Made by a program: the position numbers and the translations under genes. Positions 11,965 through 24,890 of a stretch of 64,000 nucleotides of DNA are shown here, in pieces. How positions within the stretch are numbered: position 1 is the first letter of the stretch; each line of letters starts with the position of its first letter. The DNA is from Meconema thalassinum (Eukaryota; Arthropoda; Insecta; Orthoptera; Tettigoniidae), in assembly GCA_946902985.2 (NCBI GenBank), contig OX336389.2, forward strand, positions 793,972,979 to 794,036,978, in the 5' to 3' direction. The notes beneath the pieces were generated by a model that searched no databases, was not told where the DNA came from, and saw only the letters and a program-made list of their open reading frames with translations.

Positions 11965-14420
11965 CCCTATTATATTGGTAGCACTGAATGAAAGTAGAAC
12001 GAGCAATAACATTCTCTATAGTACATGAATTAGCCAAAATACCTCATCAAACGATGAGAAATAAATCAGGGAATGATGTTTTAATAGATGTTTCCTCCTC
12101 CGCTGTCTGTGACTCACCCAGCCATCCCAAATAGGATCACGACTTATGTAGGCAGAATTCCAGCTGTGGCCACCATTGTCCACATCAATCATCATCAAAC
12201 CGGTATTGCCAACCTCGCCCTTACGGTACTATGCTGCACCAACACCCTTCGATTTGTCCAATCCAATGGTTTTTGACGCGTACAGATCAATGGTTTTGTG
12301 TCAACCGTGACCCGCTGGCTGCGCTCGACCAAAGCCGCTCCTACACCGACCATTCTAACCTTCGTTTTGTGGTATCCAATGGTTTTTGACAATGGTTACA
12401 TCCTAACGTGTCCAGATCAATGGTTTTGTGTCAACCGTGCCCCGCTAGCTGCGTGCAGCCAAAGTCGCACCTGCACACGACCATTCTAACCTTCGATTTG
12501 TTCAATCCAATGTATTTTGGCAATGGTTACAGCCTAACGCGACCAGATCAATGAGTTTTGACAATGGTTACAGCTTAATGCATCCCGATGATTTCTTTGA
12601 TCAACAGTGATTTTGTATCTCACATGTTGGGAACAATGTGTGCGCCCCGGTGCGTGCAGCTAGAGTGAGCCGTGATGACAGTTGAACGAGATGCAAGCGC
12701 TGTAGAAACATGGCAGCCGTTTTTAAAATAGCAATAAATAAAAACACATATTTACGAACTTTAGCACATATATGAGGTTCAGTAGTGACAATTCAAATTG
12801 AAATCAACGGTAGCGATGAATGAAGATAGAACGCGCGATAAAATTCTGTACAATACATGAATTAGCCAAAATACCTTTTGAAACAATGAGAAATAAATCA
12901 AGGAGCGATGTTTTAATAGATATTTCCTCCTCCGCTGTCTGTGACCCACCCAGTCATCCCAAATAGGATCACGACTTATGTAGGCAGAATTCCAGCTGTG
13001 GCCACCATTGTCCACATCAATCATCATCAAACCGGTATTGTCAACCTCGCCCTTACGGTACTATGCTGCACCAACACCCTTCGATTTGTCCAATCCAATG
13101 GTTTTTGACGCGTACAGATCAATGGTTTTGTGTCAACCGTGACCCGCTGGCTGCGCTCGACCAAAGCTGCTCCTACACTGACCATTCTAACCTTCGTTTT
13201 GTGGTATCCAATGGTTTTTGACAATGGTTACATCCTAACGTGTCCAGATCAATGGTTTTGTGTCAACCGTGCCCCGCTAGCTGCGTGCAGCCAAAGTCGC
13301 ACCTGCACACGACCATTCTAACCTTCGATTTGTTCAATCCAATGTATTTTGGCAATGGTTACAGCCTAACGCGACCAGATCAATGAGTTTTGACAATGGT
13401 TACAGCTTAATGCATCCCGATGATTTCTTTGATCAACAGTGATTTTGTATCTCACATGTTGGGAACAATGTGTGCGCCCCGGTGCGTGCAGCTAGAGTGA
13501 GCCGTGATGACAGTTGAACGAGATGCAAGCGCTGTAGAAACATGGCAGCCGTTTTTAAAATAGCAATAAATAAAAACACATATTTACGAACTTTAGCACA
13601 TATATGAGGTTCAGTAGTGACAATTCAAATTGAAATCAACGGTAGCGATGAATGAAGATAGAACGCGCGATAAAATTCTGTACAATACATGAATTAGCCA
13701 AAATACCTTTTGAAACAATGAGAAATAAATCAAGGAGCGATGTTTTAATAGATATTTCCTCCTCCGCTGTCTGTGACCCACCCAGCCATCCCAAATAGGA
13801 TCACGACTTATATAGCCAAAATTACAGCTGTCAGCGCTATTGTTCAAATCAATCGTCATCAAAACAGTACGATGACAGTTCAGCCGCCTGTGCGCACCAC
13901 TTAGTTCATTACATCGTGTACCGAATTGAATCGTTTATTCACCATGGATTGTGGAAATTGCCTCATAACGATCTGTAATTTGAATCGGTGATTCTATGAT
14001 CAACTGTAGTAAATATTTGTTGTTTTTTTCCGCACAACTGTGGTTTTGAAAATGTTTAACGCCTAACGCACCGAGCGTTTTGTGTCAACCGTGTCCCATT
14101 AGCTGCGCGCGGCCACGGTCGCACCTACACCCGACCATTCTAACCTTCGTTTTGTCTAATCCAATGGTTTTTGACAATTGTTACTGCCTAACGCATCCAG
14201 ATCAATGGTTTTTGACAATGGTTACAGCATAACACGTTCCGATGAATGTTTTTTTAAATCAACAGTGTGTGCTGCTTGAGTATGCCTTGTTGACAGTTCA
14301 ACGAGATGCAAGCTCTGTCAGAACATAGCAACCGTTAATAAAAAGAGCAATAAATATAAACACATATTTATGTACTTAAGCACATAACTTATATGAGGTG
14401 CAGTATTGACCAGGTTTCCT
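11965..14420. repeat. Tandem repeat array, unit 832 bp, with internal 130-bp repeats
   Basis: Landmarks recur at exactly 832 bp (for example 12298 and 13130, 12779 and 13611). The first two units are nearly identical over 12181-12780 and 13013-13612. A third unit begins near 13635 and diverges strongly after about 13805. Within each unit a 130-131-bp sub-repeat starts gatcaatggttttgtgtcaa (12285, 12415, then a shortened copy at 12546). The 60-80-codon frames in it exist only because the DNA is repeated. Confidence 0.9.
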
Positions 14421-15960
14421 AATTTCAATGTTGATGCAAGTGTATAAGCCGCATTCTACTTTCATTTAGAATTGATATTATATTATTTACAGGGTGGATA
14501 CATTTTTAGGCATTTGCACCTTCAACAGTCCTTATGCGAACAGTTCCTAAAAATACTCTCTAGCACATATGTTACATTAGATTAAAACTTTTAAAATAGG
14601 CCTACATTAACGTTCATCCCAATGAAACTAGATGTAAAGAAACTTGCAAGACTTCATTCAGTCCATTGTTAAAAATCTGAACAAATAAAAATTTGTTCCA
14701 GTGAAACATTCTTCAGATTGTGTTCCATTTTATCTGTGAAATTGAAACAAAGGCCCTCTTAGAAATTGTATGTTAAAATTGCATGAAATATCCCATTTAA
14801 AGCGTACACTTACCCTCTCCATTCTAACCTTCGCTTTACAACCAACATTCTCCAAAACACTCTGCTGGTTGTAGAGCTATTTACCACTTTCTGGACTGGA
14901 CGTTTAATGTGACTGTACACAGAGGTTATTAATTGCATTTTAAACTGACATCTCCACTATAGGACAACTTCTTGCAATCAGTTCAACGTTTGGTATGCTA
15001 ACACTACATGCCTCAATAACTTCAAGAAATGGTCACCTATTGAAAATGCCAATTCATTGTTCATCCTATACTTCATTGGCGGCCGGTAATAAGGTTGCAG
15101 TGATACGCAACGACCAGATTAATTCAATAAAAACAATTAATACCGTAATAATATTTTTAGTAATAATAGCTGTACGTTTACTTTTATATGCATAGGAATT
15201 CATAATTCTGTTCTTTAATAATTCAGGAAATCTTATAGTAAGTTACTGTGAACTGTCTGAGAAAGCAAAGCGCGCCAACCGTTTAGGAGTGCTCGTTACC
15301 AGGCCCGAGCACCGACCAGATCTCAATAGTGAAGGGTATGGCAGAGATGCTAGACCGAGTAGGTCCTATCCCAATAGTTAACTCGGCTGTTCGTTGCTTG
15401 CTGATTGCAACAAGGGAGCCGAGGAGCGGACGGAGACATCTGAGATGCTCCGTCAACTGCCGATACCATGTCTTGCAGGTTTTCATGTAGCCTGACTATT
15501 TAATCCGGTGATCCAGTGGCAATGTGATGTTCTCTGAACTGCGGCATTCGTGATGAATGAGGTACATCCGTTTTACCGCACAATTGAATACAGTTTTCTT
15601 TGATATCAAGCAGTCTTTTATCCCCCCCCCCCCTTAATGAAAAAGGACAACACCCATAACAATTATCCACCGGCCGCCACTGCTATACTTACTGATTAGT
15701 AATTAGCCATGTAAAGAAGTGGATCAAGTAACACAATATTAACTGAACCAGAGGGTCATTATCATGGTGCGCCCTGGAAATCGCGGCAAACTATGGCGTC
15801 ATTTGGCTGGTCAGGTGCGGAGCGAGTGGAACTCGCAATACCCTGCTCCGCTGACTCATATCGTTAGATCACACGTGTTTTGTCATTTATATGGATGTGT
15901 ATCTGCAAAGCTTAGAAGTTAGTGTTGCACGTTTAGTGAGTATTGTGATTACTGTGATTG
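14421..15960. other. No gene recognised
   Basis: A short stretch at 14830-14885 (caaaacactctgctggttg) resembles part of the P-like transposase remnant at 16760-16790, so an old transposon fragment lies here. A run of about 10 C lies at 15622-15631. Nothing else was identified. Confidence 0.35.
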
Positions 15961-15966
15961 TTGGTC

Positions 15967-16290
15967 ATGCCTAGACACCAATTGACACAGCGCGAACGTG
16001 TGTATATCCTTAATTCGTATATGAAAAGCAGAAAGTCTTGTTCTTAAACAAGATTAAAATGTCGAATCAAGTTTCCAAGAAGACCTGTGCGTAATGCCAG
16101 TACAATTAGGAGGCTCGCCAAACTATTCAAGAAAACAGGCACGGTAAATAATAAACATTTTAACAGACAACGCTGTGTTCTTACAGAACGGGGACACCAA
16201 GAGCCAGCTGATGAGCTAGCTTGGTGTCCTAGGCGAAACCCCACACAAGACACGGCACAAACCTAGCAGAATTGCTGAGATTGTTGTCCA
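15967..16290 (+). pseudogene. DUF4817-type N-terminal domain of a mariner-like transposon
   Basis: Opens MPRHQLTQRERVYILNSY, continues with FPRRPVRNASTIRRLAKLF and KTGTVNNK. This is the helix-turn-helix pattern of DUF4817, which is found at the N-terminus of many insect Tc1/mariner-type transposases and likely binds the transposon ends. An in-frame stop comes about 30 codons in (after KSCS), with more near 16264. The catalytic half is absent. It is therefore a solitary, dead 5' fragment. Confidence 0.65.
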
Positions 16291-16559
16291 TTCTTTCATC
16301 AGAAGACGTCAGGTGTGTGTTACAAGAGAGGGAGGACATTTTCGGTATCGACTATGAGCACTGTACATATTATTGAACATGGTTGGTGAAAGTGTTCCAA
16401 GTGTGCACCAACCACCGACTGAACATTGTACGCGTGCTCACGATCAGCGCCAGTCAACGCCGGCTTAGCTTGCCGTGTTTACCGGGGCGCACAATGATAA
16501 CGACACTGTACATACAATGAAAGAATATAGTAAATTTCCTAATTTCTACTGAACGGCCA

Positions 16560-17620
16560 TGAACAGTTATTGGACAAGCTTCCTCCTCTTATGCTGAGCC
16601 AAAGTTTTGGGTGAAAACCTGTCGTTAACATTGTGTACAAAATTATTAATCAAGATATTACTGGCAGTGCCCAGTACAGTCTTTTCAATTAATGCCCTGG
16701 CATGCTTTGGGCAGCTGTGCCCCATAAACAGTACGGTGGGCAGACATCTTTGTGTTACATTCACCAAAACACTCCGCTGGTTGCAGTGATGCAAAAATTC
16801 TGTCTTGTAGCTATTGAGTAGCTTACTCATAACAACAAAAGTAAATGCAGCACAGTTGAGTACATCTGCATGTGGATAGCATAGTCCTCCTCACTTATTG
16901 GCATTTATTAGGCTGGCGTGATCACACTGGCCTGCCTCATCGCAAAGAAAGACTTTGCAATAATTGCAATCATATCGCTTTAAAAAACATACAAGCAATA
17001 ACCACTGATGTAGTGTAAGAAAGAAATCTTGTAGGACTTCTACATCACTATCATCAGCAACACAAGCATCAAAAGCACTTAAAATGTCACATGTCTTGTC
17101 TTCTTCAAAATACTCGCTCACTGCAGCATTGAGGTTCAGGATGCTCTGAAGGCGCAATTTATTCTTCACCTCAAACAATTGCCTCAGGGAAATATTGTAC
17201 TGGCTCCCTGCCAGTTGGCGATATTTTCCAAATCAAGCTTCTAGGTTATCTGTCTGTATGAGACAAGCAATTCCCAGGAATAGTTCTTCACTTTACGCTT
17301 TGTTAGCAAGTGAACTTGCTCTTTTAAGAAGTCTAATGTATCCTTCTTCTCCTAGGGAACTTACTCTCCAAGTTCTTAAATAAACTGTCCATAACAGATA
17401 TAGTATCCTCAACACTTTGTTGTTCATATGCATCAGGACCAGCATACACTGAATGGGCATTCCTTATAAGTTCTTCAATTTCTAGCACAGTACGTAACTG
17501 TCTTGGTAAAGGCATGTTATTACAACGTTTCACTTCTGTATTCGATACATACAAGGAGGCACTCAAACCTTCTGTTATCTTAATGCAGCAACGCAAGTGT
17601 GGACTAGGATTTTCCTTCAT
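16560..17620 (-). pseudogene. P/THAP-like DNA transposase, C-terminal remnant
   Basis: Three minus-strand blocks read in order: 17620-17333, 17178-16891 and 16830-16567. The signature comes near the junction of the last two: C-x2-C (CNYCKVFLC), then GGLCYPHADVLNC. This resembles the C-terminal 'GGL-YPS' block of P-element/THAP9-type transposases. A terminal HARALIEKTV and KRRKL stretch also fits. In-frame stops and frameshifts separate the blocks. A Kolobok or hAT-related element is an alternative. Confidence 0.45.
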
Positions 17621-18863
17621 TAAAATAAAATATATACAAGATTCCCTCTCTAATGCAATTCCACTCAGGATGAAGACTCACACTGTTTAACTTCACCTTC
17701 AATTCCTGAAAGTTTCTAAATGAAACTGCTTCCAGATTTTCCGCCAATGTCATCATACTTTCAGCGAGAGCCTTCGATAAACTTTCATTATCAATCCTAC
17801 ACCTCCTATCATCTGGATCTTCTCGGCAGACAGTTGCAGTGTCAGTTAAATACTCTGGGCAGTTGGGGAACTGAGACGGGATTGCTCCTAGGAATTTAAT
17901 TCGAATATTAACTTACGACACATTATCACAGTCTTGCATTACATTAATTACTCTATTTATTCTAAATTTATTCAATCTCCAACCTAATTCACACACACCT
18001 CTTCCCCCACCCCTATAAGAAATGTAATGAATTAGATTACTGCAATAGAAAAAAAAGATTAATCAGGGCCTGCTACAGGTTATCGGTCTCTAACCTCGTG
18101 CAGTTAGCTTGCAATTCAAACCCCAATAGAAATGTGAATACTATCCATATTAACGCCCACTTATACCTCCCACTTGAAATTGATAGCCCCATAAAACAAA
18201 TAAACCTAACCTACGACATTAGCCTGTAGCACATAATTTAGGTTAGAAAATTCTGACTTCTACATCTAAATGAATTTTCGTGATCAGAAGAGCTAGCCTA
18301 TGCTAAGATTTAAGGGTAGGACTATCTGCTAACTAACCTCTAATCAGTTTCGGTTTATACAACGGAGCAGTAACTAGCTTTCTATTCTTTTCATCATACA
18401 TACTAGTGGTCTATTGAATCTCATGTGGCTTGAAATGGATGGCACACACCTACAAGAAAAGAGAATTGGTTACAAAGTTCCTTCCTCCCATTACACTAAA
18501 CTTGTGAGAATTGGAGCATAAGTATTGATGTAACACGTACCATAGAATATTTCGTAGGTTGCGGTGAATAGCTCGTATCCATTTCTACTTTTCACGTTCA
18601 TCATTAGGAAATGAGAAAACGTTTACTTTCGGTCCATTGGCGTAATTGCCGTTACAATTTCTAACACTGCACTTAATAGGCACAACTTTACACTGCACTG
18701 ATAACCATTAAGTATAACCGGGTAGGAAATCTGAGAAAATCAATACCTGGGACTGTAAACACAACACACAACACGCGGAAACCATACCATAACCTGCAAA
18801 CTCGAATGTCATGCCTCAATGTCCATGGCCGGTATTCCGTGACTTCACTCGCTTGTCAACTTC
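17621..18863. other. No gene recognised
   Basis: AT-rich DNA, possibly the upstream (5') part of the P-like element on the minus strand. I cannot show its terminal repeats. Confidence 0.3.
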
Positions 18864-18985
18864 ATATCGCAAGGCTTTCTCTCTAGGTGGTGTTGCGCCA
18901 GCTATGACTCTCGCTGTATACAACCAGCATGGGGTTGGTTGCGTGCGGCGGCCATCTTGCGCATTTCCCCTGCGCCAGCTTCGGC
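18864..18985. repeat. Partner of the repeat at 10037-10104
   Basis: 18864-18902 is the inverse of 10067-10104 (ggctttctctctaggtggtg). 18945-18980 repeats 10037-10070 in direct orientation (cggccatcttgcgcatt). Confidence 0.5.
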
Positions 18986-18992
18986 CTATATA

Positions 18993-19749
18993 TCTCTACT
19001 TAGTATAAAACAAAGTCCTCGATTCTTGGATGTTACGGGTAAACTCGAGAACCACTGGATGGATTTTGATGCGGTTTTCACCACTCTGTAAAGAATACCT
19101 CGAGGATTATTTCTGTAGAAAATAATTTATTTATGATCAAAGGAAGCTGAGTAGTAACGATTTCAGTGGAAAAGTCGAAAAAAAACCTGGCGTCCGAGCG
19201 CTTTGTAAGCTTAAGCTGGTCAAACCGTTAAAAATATCTAAATACTATGAGTGTAAGAATTGTTCATTATGAAAAGTTCTACAAAAAAGTCCGCGAGATC
19301 ATAGGTCTATCTTCAATACATCGCCCACTATAAGTGTTTTTACGTTTTAATTTCTTCCAACCATGTCCATTCAACTACTGAGGCGACAGTTTACGAGCTA
19401 GCTAAGGGCGAGTCTATCATCCCTGTTACAGCCTAGCTAGCGGGCGAACCTATTGCCCCAGATACAGCCAGCAGCAAACCCTTGAGTCGTGTTGAGTTAA
19501 GACTTCTGATAAGGGTGGTTGTGTTTTGAGTTTCCCTGGAAGTGCAACTTGGGTTTTCTTCATTTCGCCTGTGAAACACAGTCAAGTTAGAAGATTTGAC
19601 GGAAGGGGAATTTGAGTTTCATTCACCTCGCCATTTCCTGGAAGTGCAACTCTCATTTCGACTGTGAACTTTTTGTTCCGCAAAATTCACAGTCAATTTA
19701 AGATTGGACGGAAGGGGGATTATATTAAATTATACTGATTGGCGTATAA
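18993..19749 (+). mobile_element. Non-autonomous Helitron, 3'-truncated copy
   Basis: Begins tctctacttagtataaaac after an A, the usual Helitron 5' end (host A, then TC). It is collinear with the next element for about 700 bp, including cgaggaa/gattatttct, the pair 'gaggcgacagtttacgagc' and the ttccgcaaaattcacagtca block. It stops without a 3' hairpin or CTAG end where the second copy begins. Confidence 0.8.
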
Positions 19750-20607
19750 TCTCTACTTAGTATAAAACGAAGTCCCCGATTTTTGGATGTCACTGGTAAT
19801 CTCGAGAACCACTGAATGGTTTGTGATGCGGTTTTCACCATTCTGTAAATGATATCTCGAGGAAGGTTTCTTTAGAAAATTATTTATTTATGACCAAAGG
19901 AAATCAAGCACTAACTATTTCAGTGAAAATGTCGAAAACAAACTGGCGTCCGTGCGCTTTTTAAGCTTACCCTGGGCAAACCGTTAAAATTATCTATATA
20001 CTATGAGTGTGAGTGAGAGTTGTTCAGCATGAAATGTTCTAAAAAAAAAAACGCAATGCATATCTCTATCTTCAATACATCGCCTACTATAAGTGTGTTT
20101 ACGTTTTCATTTCTTCCAACAATCTCCATTCAGTTACGGAGGCGACAGTTTACGAGCTAGCTAGGGGCGAGTCTATCACCCCAGTTACAGCTTAGCTAGC
20201 GGACGAGCTTATTGTCCCAGATTCAGCCTGCAGTAAACTGTCGAGTCGTGTTGAGTTAAAAACTTTAGAGAAGAGTTGTTGTATTTGGAGTTTCCCTGGA
20301 AGATCAACTAGGCTTTTCTTCATTTCGCCTGTGAACTTTTCGTTCCGCAAAATTCACAGTCAAGTTAAGATTGGACGGAAGGGGGATTTGTGTTTCACGC
20401 ACCTCGCCTTTCTTAAATTACGTTCGACAAGAATTTGTTGCACATGCATCTCCATGATAATATAATTAATAGTCCAGTACGTGATTTTAACCCATCATGC
20501 CGAGACGTAAAACGGATATTGGTCGTTATTCATTGACATTGGAAAAAAGCGCTTATCACGAAATGCATTCTTAACTGTTCCCGTGCGAAGCCGGATCGGG
20601 TTTCTAG
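19750..20607 (+). mobile_element. Non-autonomous Helitron, complete
   Basis: 858 bp with both Helitron hallmarks. The 5' end is tctctacttagtataaaac after A. The 3' end is cgtgcgaagccggatcggg, which can form a small hairpin, followed by CTAG and a host T. Rolling-circle elements insert between A and T without target duplication. Near 20499 is a short frame MPRRKTDIGRYSLT, possibly a vestige of the start of an autonomous element's protein; that is a guess. Confidence 0.85.
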
Positions 20608-20629
20608 TCCCACTATAAATAAATACATT

Positions 20630-20755
20630 CATTAATTAATAACTCACGTTAAAGATCCCCTTCAGGAAATAATTCCGGTACCCCGGAGACTCAAAAAACC
20701 GCAGTAGTTAGTAGGGACGTAAAACCATTATTATTATTATTATTTTTAACGAACT
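20630..20755 (+). mobile_element. SINE-type 3' end with (ATT)n tail
   Basis: Contains gttaaagatccccttcagg, ggtaccccggagactc and gtagggacgtaaaaccatta, ending in (ATT)n. This has the form of the 3' part of a retroposon. The promoter half is absent. Confidence 0.5.
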
Positions 20756-21076
20756 AAGTAACTAACTATGCTAGTGGCATCTGCTGTAGTAAACTCCTGG
20801 TGAGTTGCTTTTAATCAACTGCTTGGGTTTAATACTCTTTGGAATTATTTTAGCAGTTGGTACACCTGCAAATGTTTACCAGCTGTTCTTATGAGATTGA
20901 ATTCGCGCTAAAACTTCTTTTGTGCGTCCGAGATACATTGCCATAAAATTTGAAAAAGTTGTCAGGTAATTGCTATTATTATTTCTGAGATATATTAACA
21001 TATATCCATAGTAAAATAGTGGTTTCGAAACAAATGATCGGTTATTGTATTGTATGATGAAATTTATTTTGCCTTT

Positions 21077-23243
21077 CAGGGGTGAATAGGGACAACATGG
21101 TTAGGAAGTACAAGAGTGACCCCAGAACTCATCGACACAAATCTACTGCACAGGAGGACCTGGAGAAGGCTCTAGAGGCTATGAGAAAAGGAATGTCGCT
21201 CCGAGCTGCTGCAGAGAAATTCCACATTTCGAAATCTGCTTTGCAAAGATATAGGTGAATGGGTCCAGCAGAGCTTCAACACAGAAGAAACAAAGGTGGT
21301 CAAACAGCTCTTAGCGAACAATGTGAAATGAAAATAGTGCAAAGTATTGTTGCATGTTCAAAATGGGGATATCCATTAAGTACCTTTGATTTGCTGTATT
21401 TTGTGAAGTACCATTTGGACAGGGAAGACAAAGTAGTAAAACGATTCAAGAATAATCTTCCAGGTCCAGATTGGGCTCAGACATTCGTAAATAGACATAA
21501 GGTTATACTTGCTCCACGATTATGCCAAAATATATCGCAAAACAGGGCTAAAATTACACCGCAAGATATTAAATGTTATTTTGAAGAACTAAAACTCACC
21601 ATTGATGGTGTTTCCCCCGGAACAAATCACAAATTATGATGAAACAAATTTGGCTGACGACCCAGGTCGACGAAAGCTTCTGATCAAGAGGGGCTGCAAG
21701 TATCCTGAGAGGATTATGAATCATTCAAAATCGAATGTTAGTGTGATGTTTGCTGCTACTGCTGATGGCACCATGTTGCCACCTTATGTCATATATAAGG
21801 CTAAACACCTTTATGATCTATGGAGTGAAGGAGGTCCTGCTGGGACCAGGTACAATAGGACAAAACCAGGATGGATGGATGGCCAATGTTTCCTAGATTG
21901 GTTTAAGGTGATAGTGATACCATACATCCGTTGTTTTGAGGGCAGAAAAGTTATCATTGGTGACAACCTGAGCTCCCATCTTTCTCCAGCTGTCATAGAT
22001 TTATGTGAAAAGAATCAAATTGAGTTCGTCTTTCTACCACCGAACTCAACACACCTTACACAACCTGTCGATGTCGCACTGTTTAGACCCCTGAAAAGGG
22101 CGTGGCGGAAAGTCTTGGAGAATTGGAGAAGTAGAACTGCTGGTAGCAACAAATGTTCAGGAATTGACAAGTAGTATTTTCCTCGACTGTTGAAAGAAAC
22201 CCTTCACCTGTTATCTCCAGTCATGGAAACAGACATATGCTTAGGTTTTAAGAAAACTGGAATTCATCCTTTAAATATGAACAGAGTTCTCGATATGTTG
22301 CCGAATGAACATGATGGAGAAGATAAGTCTATCAATGACAGCCTAACTGAATTCCTGAAAAATCGAAGGTGGGGTGATAATGACAGCATTCACAAACCTG
22401 GCAGAAAAAGAAAGCTTTATGTACCACCTGGCAGAAGTGTCCATGCACATGACTTAGGGTCACAGAAAGAAGTGGAAGAACAACACAGCAATGTTGACAA
22501 TGATAGTGACTACAATGCAGACTGTGGAGAAGCAAGCACATCAAGGGGCCCTGACCCCTATTCTGAATTACAGTCTGAAGAAGTTGGAGCCCAGTCTGTT
22601 CATTAGATATTACATGTTGGTCAGTGGGTGAAAGTGAAATTTGACAGCCTTAAGGAAGATGGAAAATGCTTCATTGGGAAAATCATTAATGTTGTGCGTG
22701 TTGGGGTGACTTACGAGGCATCATATTTGAGAGAGACTTCCAAGGACAAAAATCTTTATGTTTTTCCAAATGTGGAAGATGTGTCTGAATTCGACCAGGA
22801 GCAAATAGTTCAAATAATGAAAGAACCCACAGTTAGGAGACATAGTTTCAAGTGATGTTTGTGTTCATACTGTAACCTTACAATTTGTCCCCATCACCCG
22901 TAGTCCATGGTGAATGTTTTCCCTATTTTGTATTTTCAATTTTTATTTTTTGCATTCTGTATTTTGTAACATAGTTCTGTGTCCCCCAATAACCACAGGT
23001 GCCACTGGGATAGGGTTTTGTATTTTTCTTTATGACTGTCCCTATTTACCCCATCCCCGGGGCGAAAAGGGACACTTTTTATTAATAAATATCTCAATAT
23101 TCTCAAAAGCTAAATTTCTGATATTTGGTTCAAAAGAGAGGGTGAAATACAACCTTTCACTTCAAAGAGCTAAAGTGTGTAACATTTCTTTGCCTTGGAT
23201 TTATTTCTAAAATAATTCAAAATTATGTCCCTATTCACCCCAG
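21077..23243 (+). mobile_element. Pogo/Tigger-like DNA transposon 1
   Basis: Inverted ends share ggggtgaatagggaca: left at 21079, right as its complement at 23226-23241. A decayed transposase fills most of the space, followed by about 370 bp of 3' DNA. The start codon lies only about 20 bp from the left end. Confidence 0.8.
21098..22855 (+). pseudogene. Pogo/Tigger-like transposase, four disruptions
   Basis: Starts MVRKYKSDPRTHRHKS. An N-terminal psq-type helix-turn-helix (SLRAAAEKFHISKSALQRY) would bind the transposon ends. Next come a CENP-B-like region (GPDWAQTFVNRHK) and the DDE catalytic core, with NYDETNL near 21632 and IGDNLSSHLS near 21957. PPNSTHLTQPVD near 22043 is the conserved block after the second aspartate. 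Breaks: TGA near 21256, a frameshift near 21610, TAG near 22172 and TAG near 22604. After the last stop the frame continues with VGQWVKVKFDSLKEDG, resembling the usual C-terminal part of this subfamily. It is dead but fairly young. Confidence 0.85.
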
Positions 23244-23480
23244 TTTACCCGGTAATTAAATAATAAATTAATTAATTAATCCCCGCCTCAATTAAAAATG
23301 CACATACTAATGCAGATACCACAATAACATAGGTATCCAAACAAATTTACAACACCCCAGTACACTGAGCTTAACTGATATCGATATCCAAGCGCCTAAA
23401 TGACAAATAATAACTGCAGTTAAGAAATTATGTGCAACGCCAACAGCAGGCACATTAAGGATTGCATTAACGTATAATGT
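23244..23480. other. No gene seen between transposon 1 and repeat R
   Basis: Short AT-rich stretch containing (ATTA)n just after the transposon end. Confidence 0.4.
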
Positions 23481-24890
23481 CCAGATATGAACAACTTGTA
23501 CTGCGAGTTCTTATGGGGTATTATCACACCTGACTATCTTTAAGCCAATATCAAATTTATTCTATTAATTTAGCTACATCAGTAAGCATTTTCAGCGGCT
23601 GTAAGAGACTAGAAACATTCACAAATGTAGCTTTCAAAAGGAGCGGGGTTTGACGCGCATGGTCGGCGTTTCTGTATATCGATCCACTCTGTTGTTAACT
23701 CCAGGAACTATGAGCTATCGCTCTGCATATGCCCGTCATCTGACGGGGAGACACGCAACTACTATGAAATTAAGTGAAGTAACCGAACTCTGCCGGCAGG
23801 ATCTAGAATTCCCACCGTTGTAGGGGTCACTTACAGTACCGTACTCTGTAGGCATATTCTAACACTGCTAGGAAGTTCAAAAATCGATTAATCTTGATTC
23901 CCACTTTATGAAACAGGAGATTGTTCTTCTGTAGCAAATAATTCAAAAGTTATCGCCCCAAGTGCCAAGAGACATACCCCATTCGTTCGCGCTTCCTTAC
24001 AATGTATTCATTCCTAAAGTACACAAGAAATACTATTGTTATTGTTGTACATTCCTTTAGACGCTCGAACTTCGTGGTCATCAGCCTTGTTTACTTGTAT
24101 GCATAAAATTCGCCTGATAATCTTTGTTATTGTTGTGCCTGTAGTAGGGTGTGCTTTTGTAATTCAGGCTGGAATTGACTATTTCCTGGTCTAGAAGTGG
24201 GACACCACGGAAAACCACTTCCAGGATGGCAGAGGCGGGGTTCGAAGAAACCTACTCTCCGCTTTGCCTCAACACACTGACCAGAATTCAAATTTCCTGG
24301 CACAAGTGGAAATCAAACCCTGGACCACACGTACTGAAATCTCATAACGTTCTTCGTGACCATACAGGCTGCTGCATAGGTGCTACAATATTTTGAAGTT
24401 TCAACTTCTGTATTCTGGTACAGCAGTGATGTGATGACATATGGTAAAATTAATTTCTGTCGAACTGATGTCTAACGCCACCTTCTGTGGTCTTTGTATA
24501 TATGTAAGGAGTCTGCTGCCAAAGCTTCTGGTTTCGATTTCCGACCTGGCCAAGAAATTCAATTCTGATCTGAGGGCTGCAACGGGGTGTACTCAGCCTC
24601 GTGAAACAAAAGTGAGAAGTGGTTGGTTCGATTCTCTTCTATGCCATCCTAGAAGTGGTTTTTGGATCTTTCAATTCCTTCCTTCATTTTCCTAATTCAG
24701 TTTTCCGAATTCTTGACAACATTTGTAGTGTAAATGCACCGCAGTTTAACTGCACCAGACACAATAAATATTGTATTAACTTACATGTAGGTGTTAAAAA
24801 ATTGTTCTCAGACTTATTTTGGGGTATCGATACACCAAACTATCTTCAGGCCATTCTCCAATTTATTCTACTAATGTATCCTCGTCAGTA
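23480..24890 (+). repeat. Dispersed repeat R, uninterrupted copy 1
   Basis: Long noncoding repeat. It contains ggagcggggtttgacgcgc (23639), cagttccaggaactatgag-like text, a middle part gtgcctgtagtagggtgtg (24133), and a tRNA-like region with ggtttcgatttccg (24528). It ends aacttacatgtaggtgttaaaaaattg near 24778. The same order is seen, broken by insertions, at 31399-31836, 36741-37453, 40165-40455 and 41345-41558. It serves as the empty-site reference for several insertions. Confidence 0.8.

Noticed and set aside
12016..13862. Repeated 60-83-codon frames in the 832-bp array
   Set aside because: They follow the tandem repeat exactly, have no domain, and the third unit does not preserve them.
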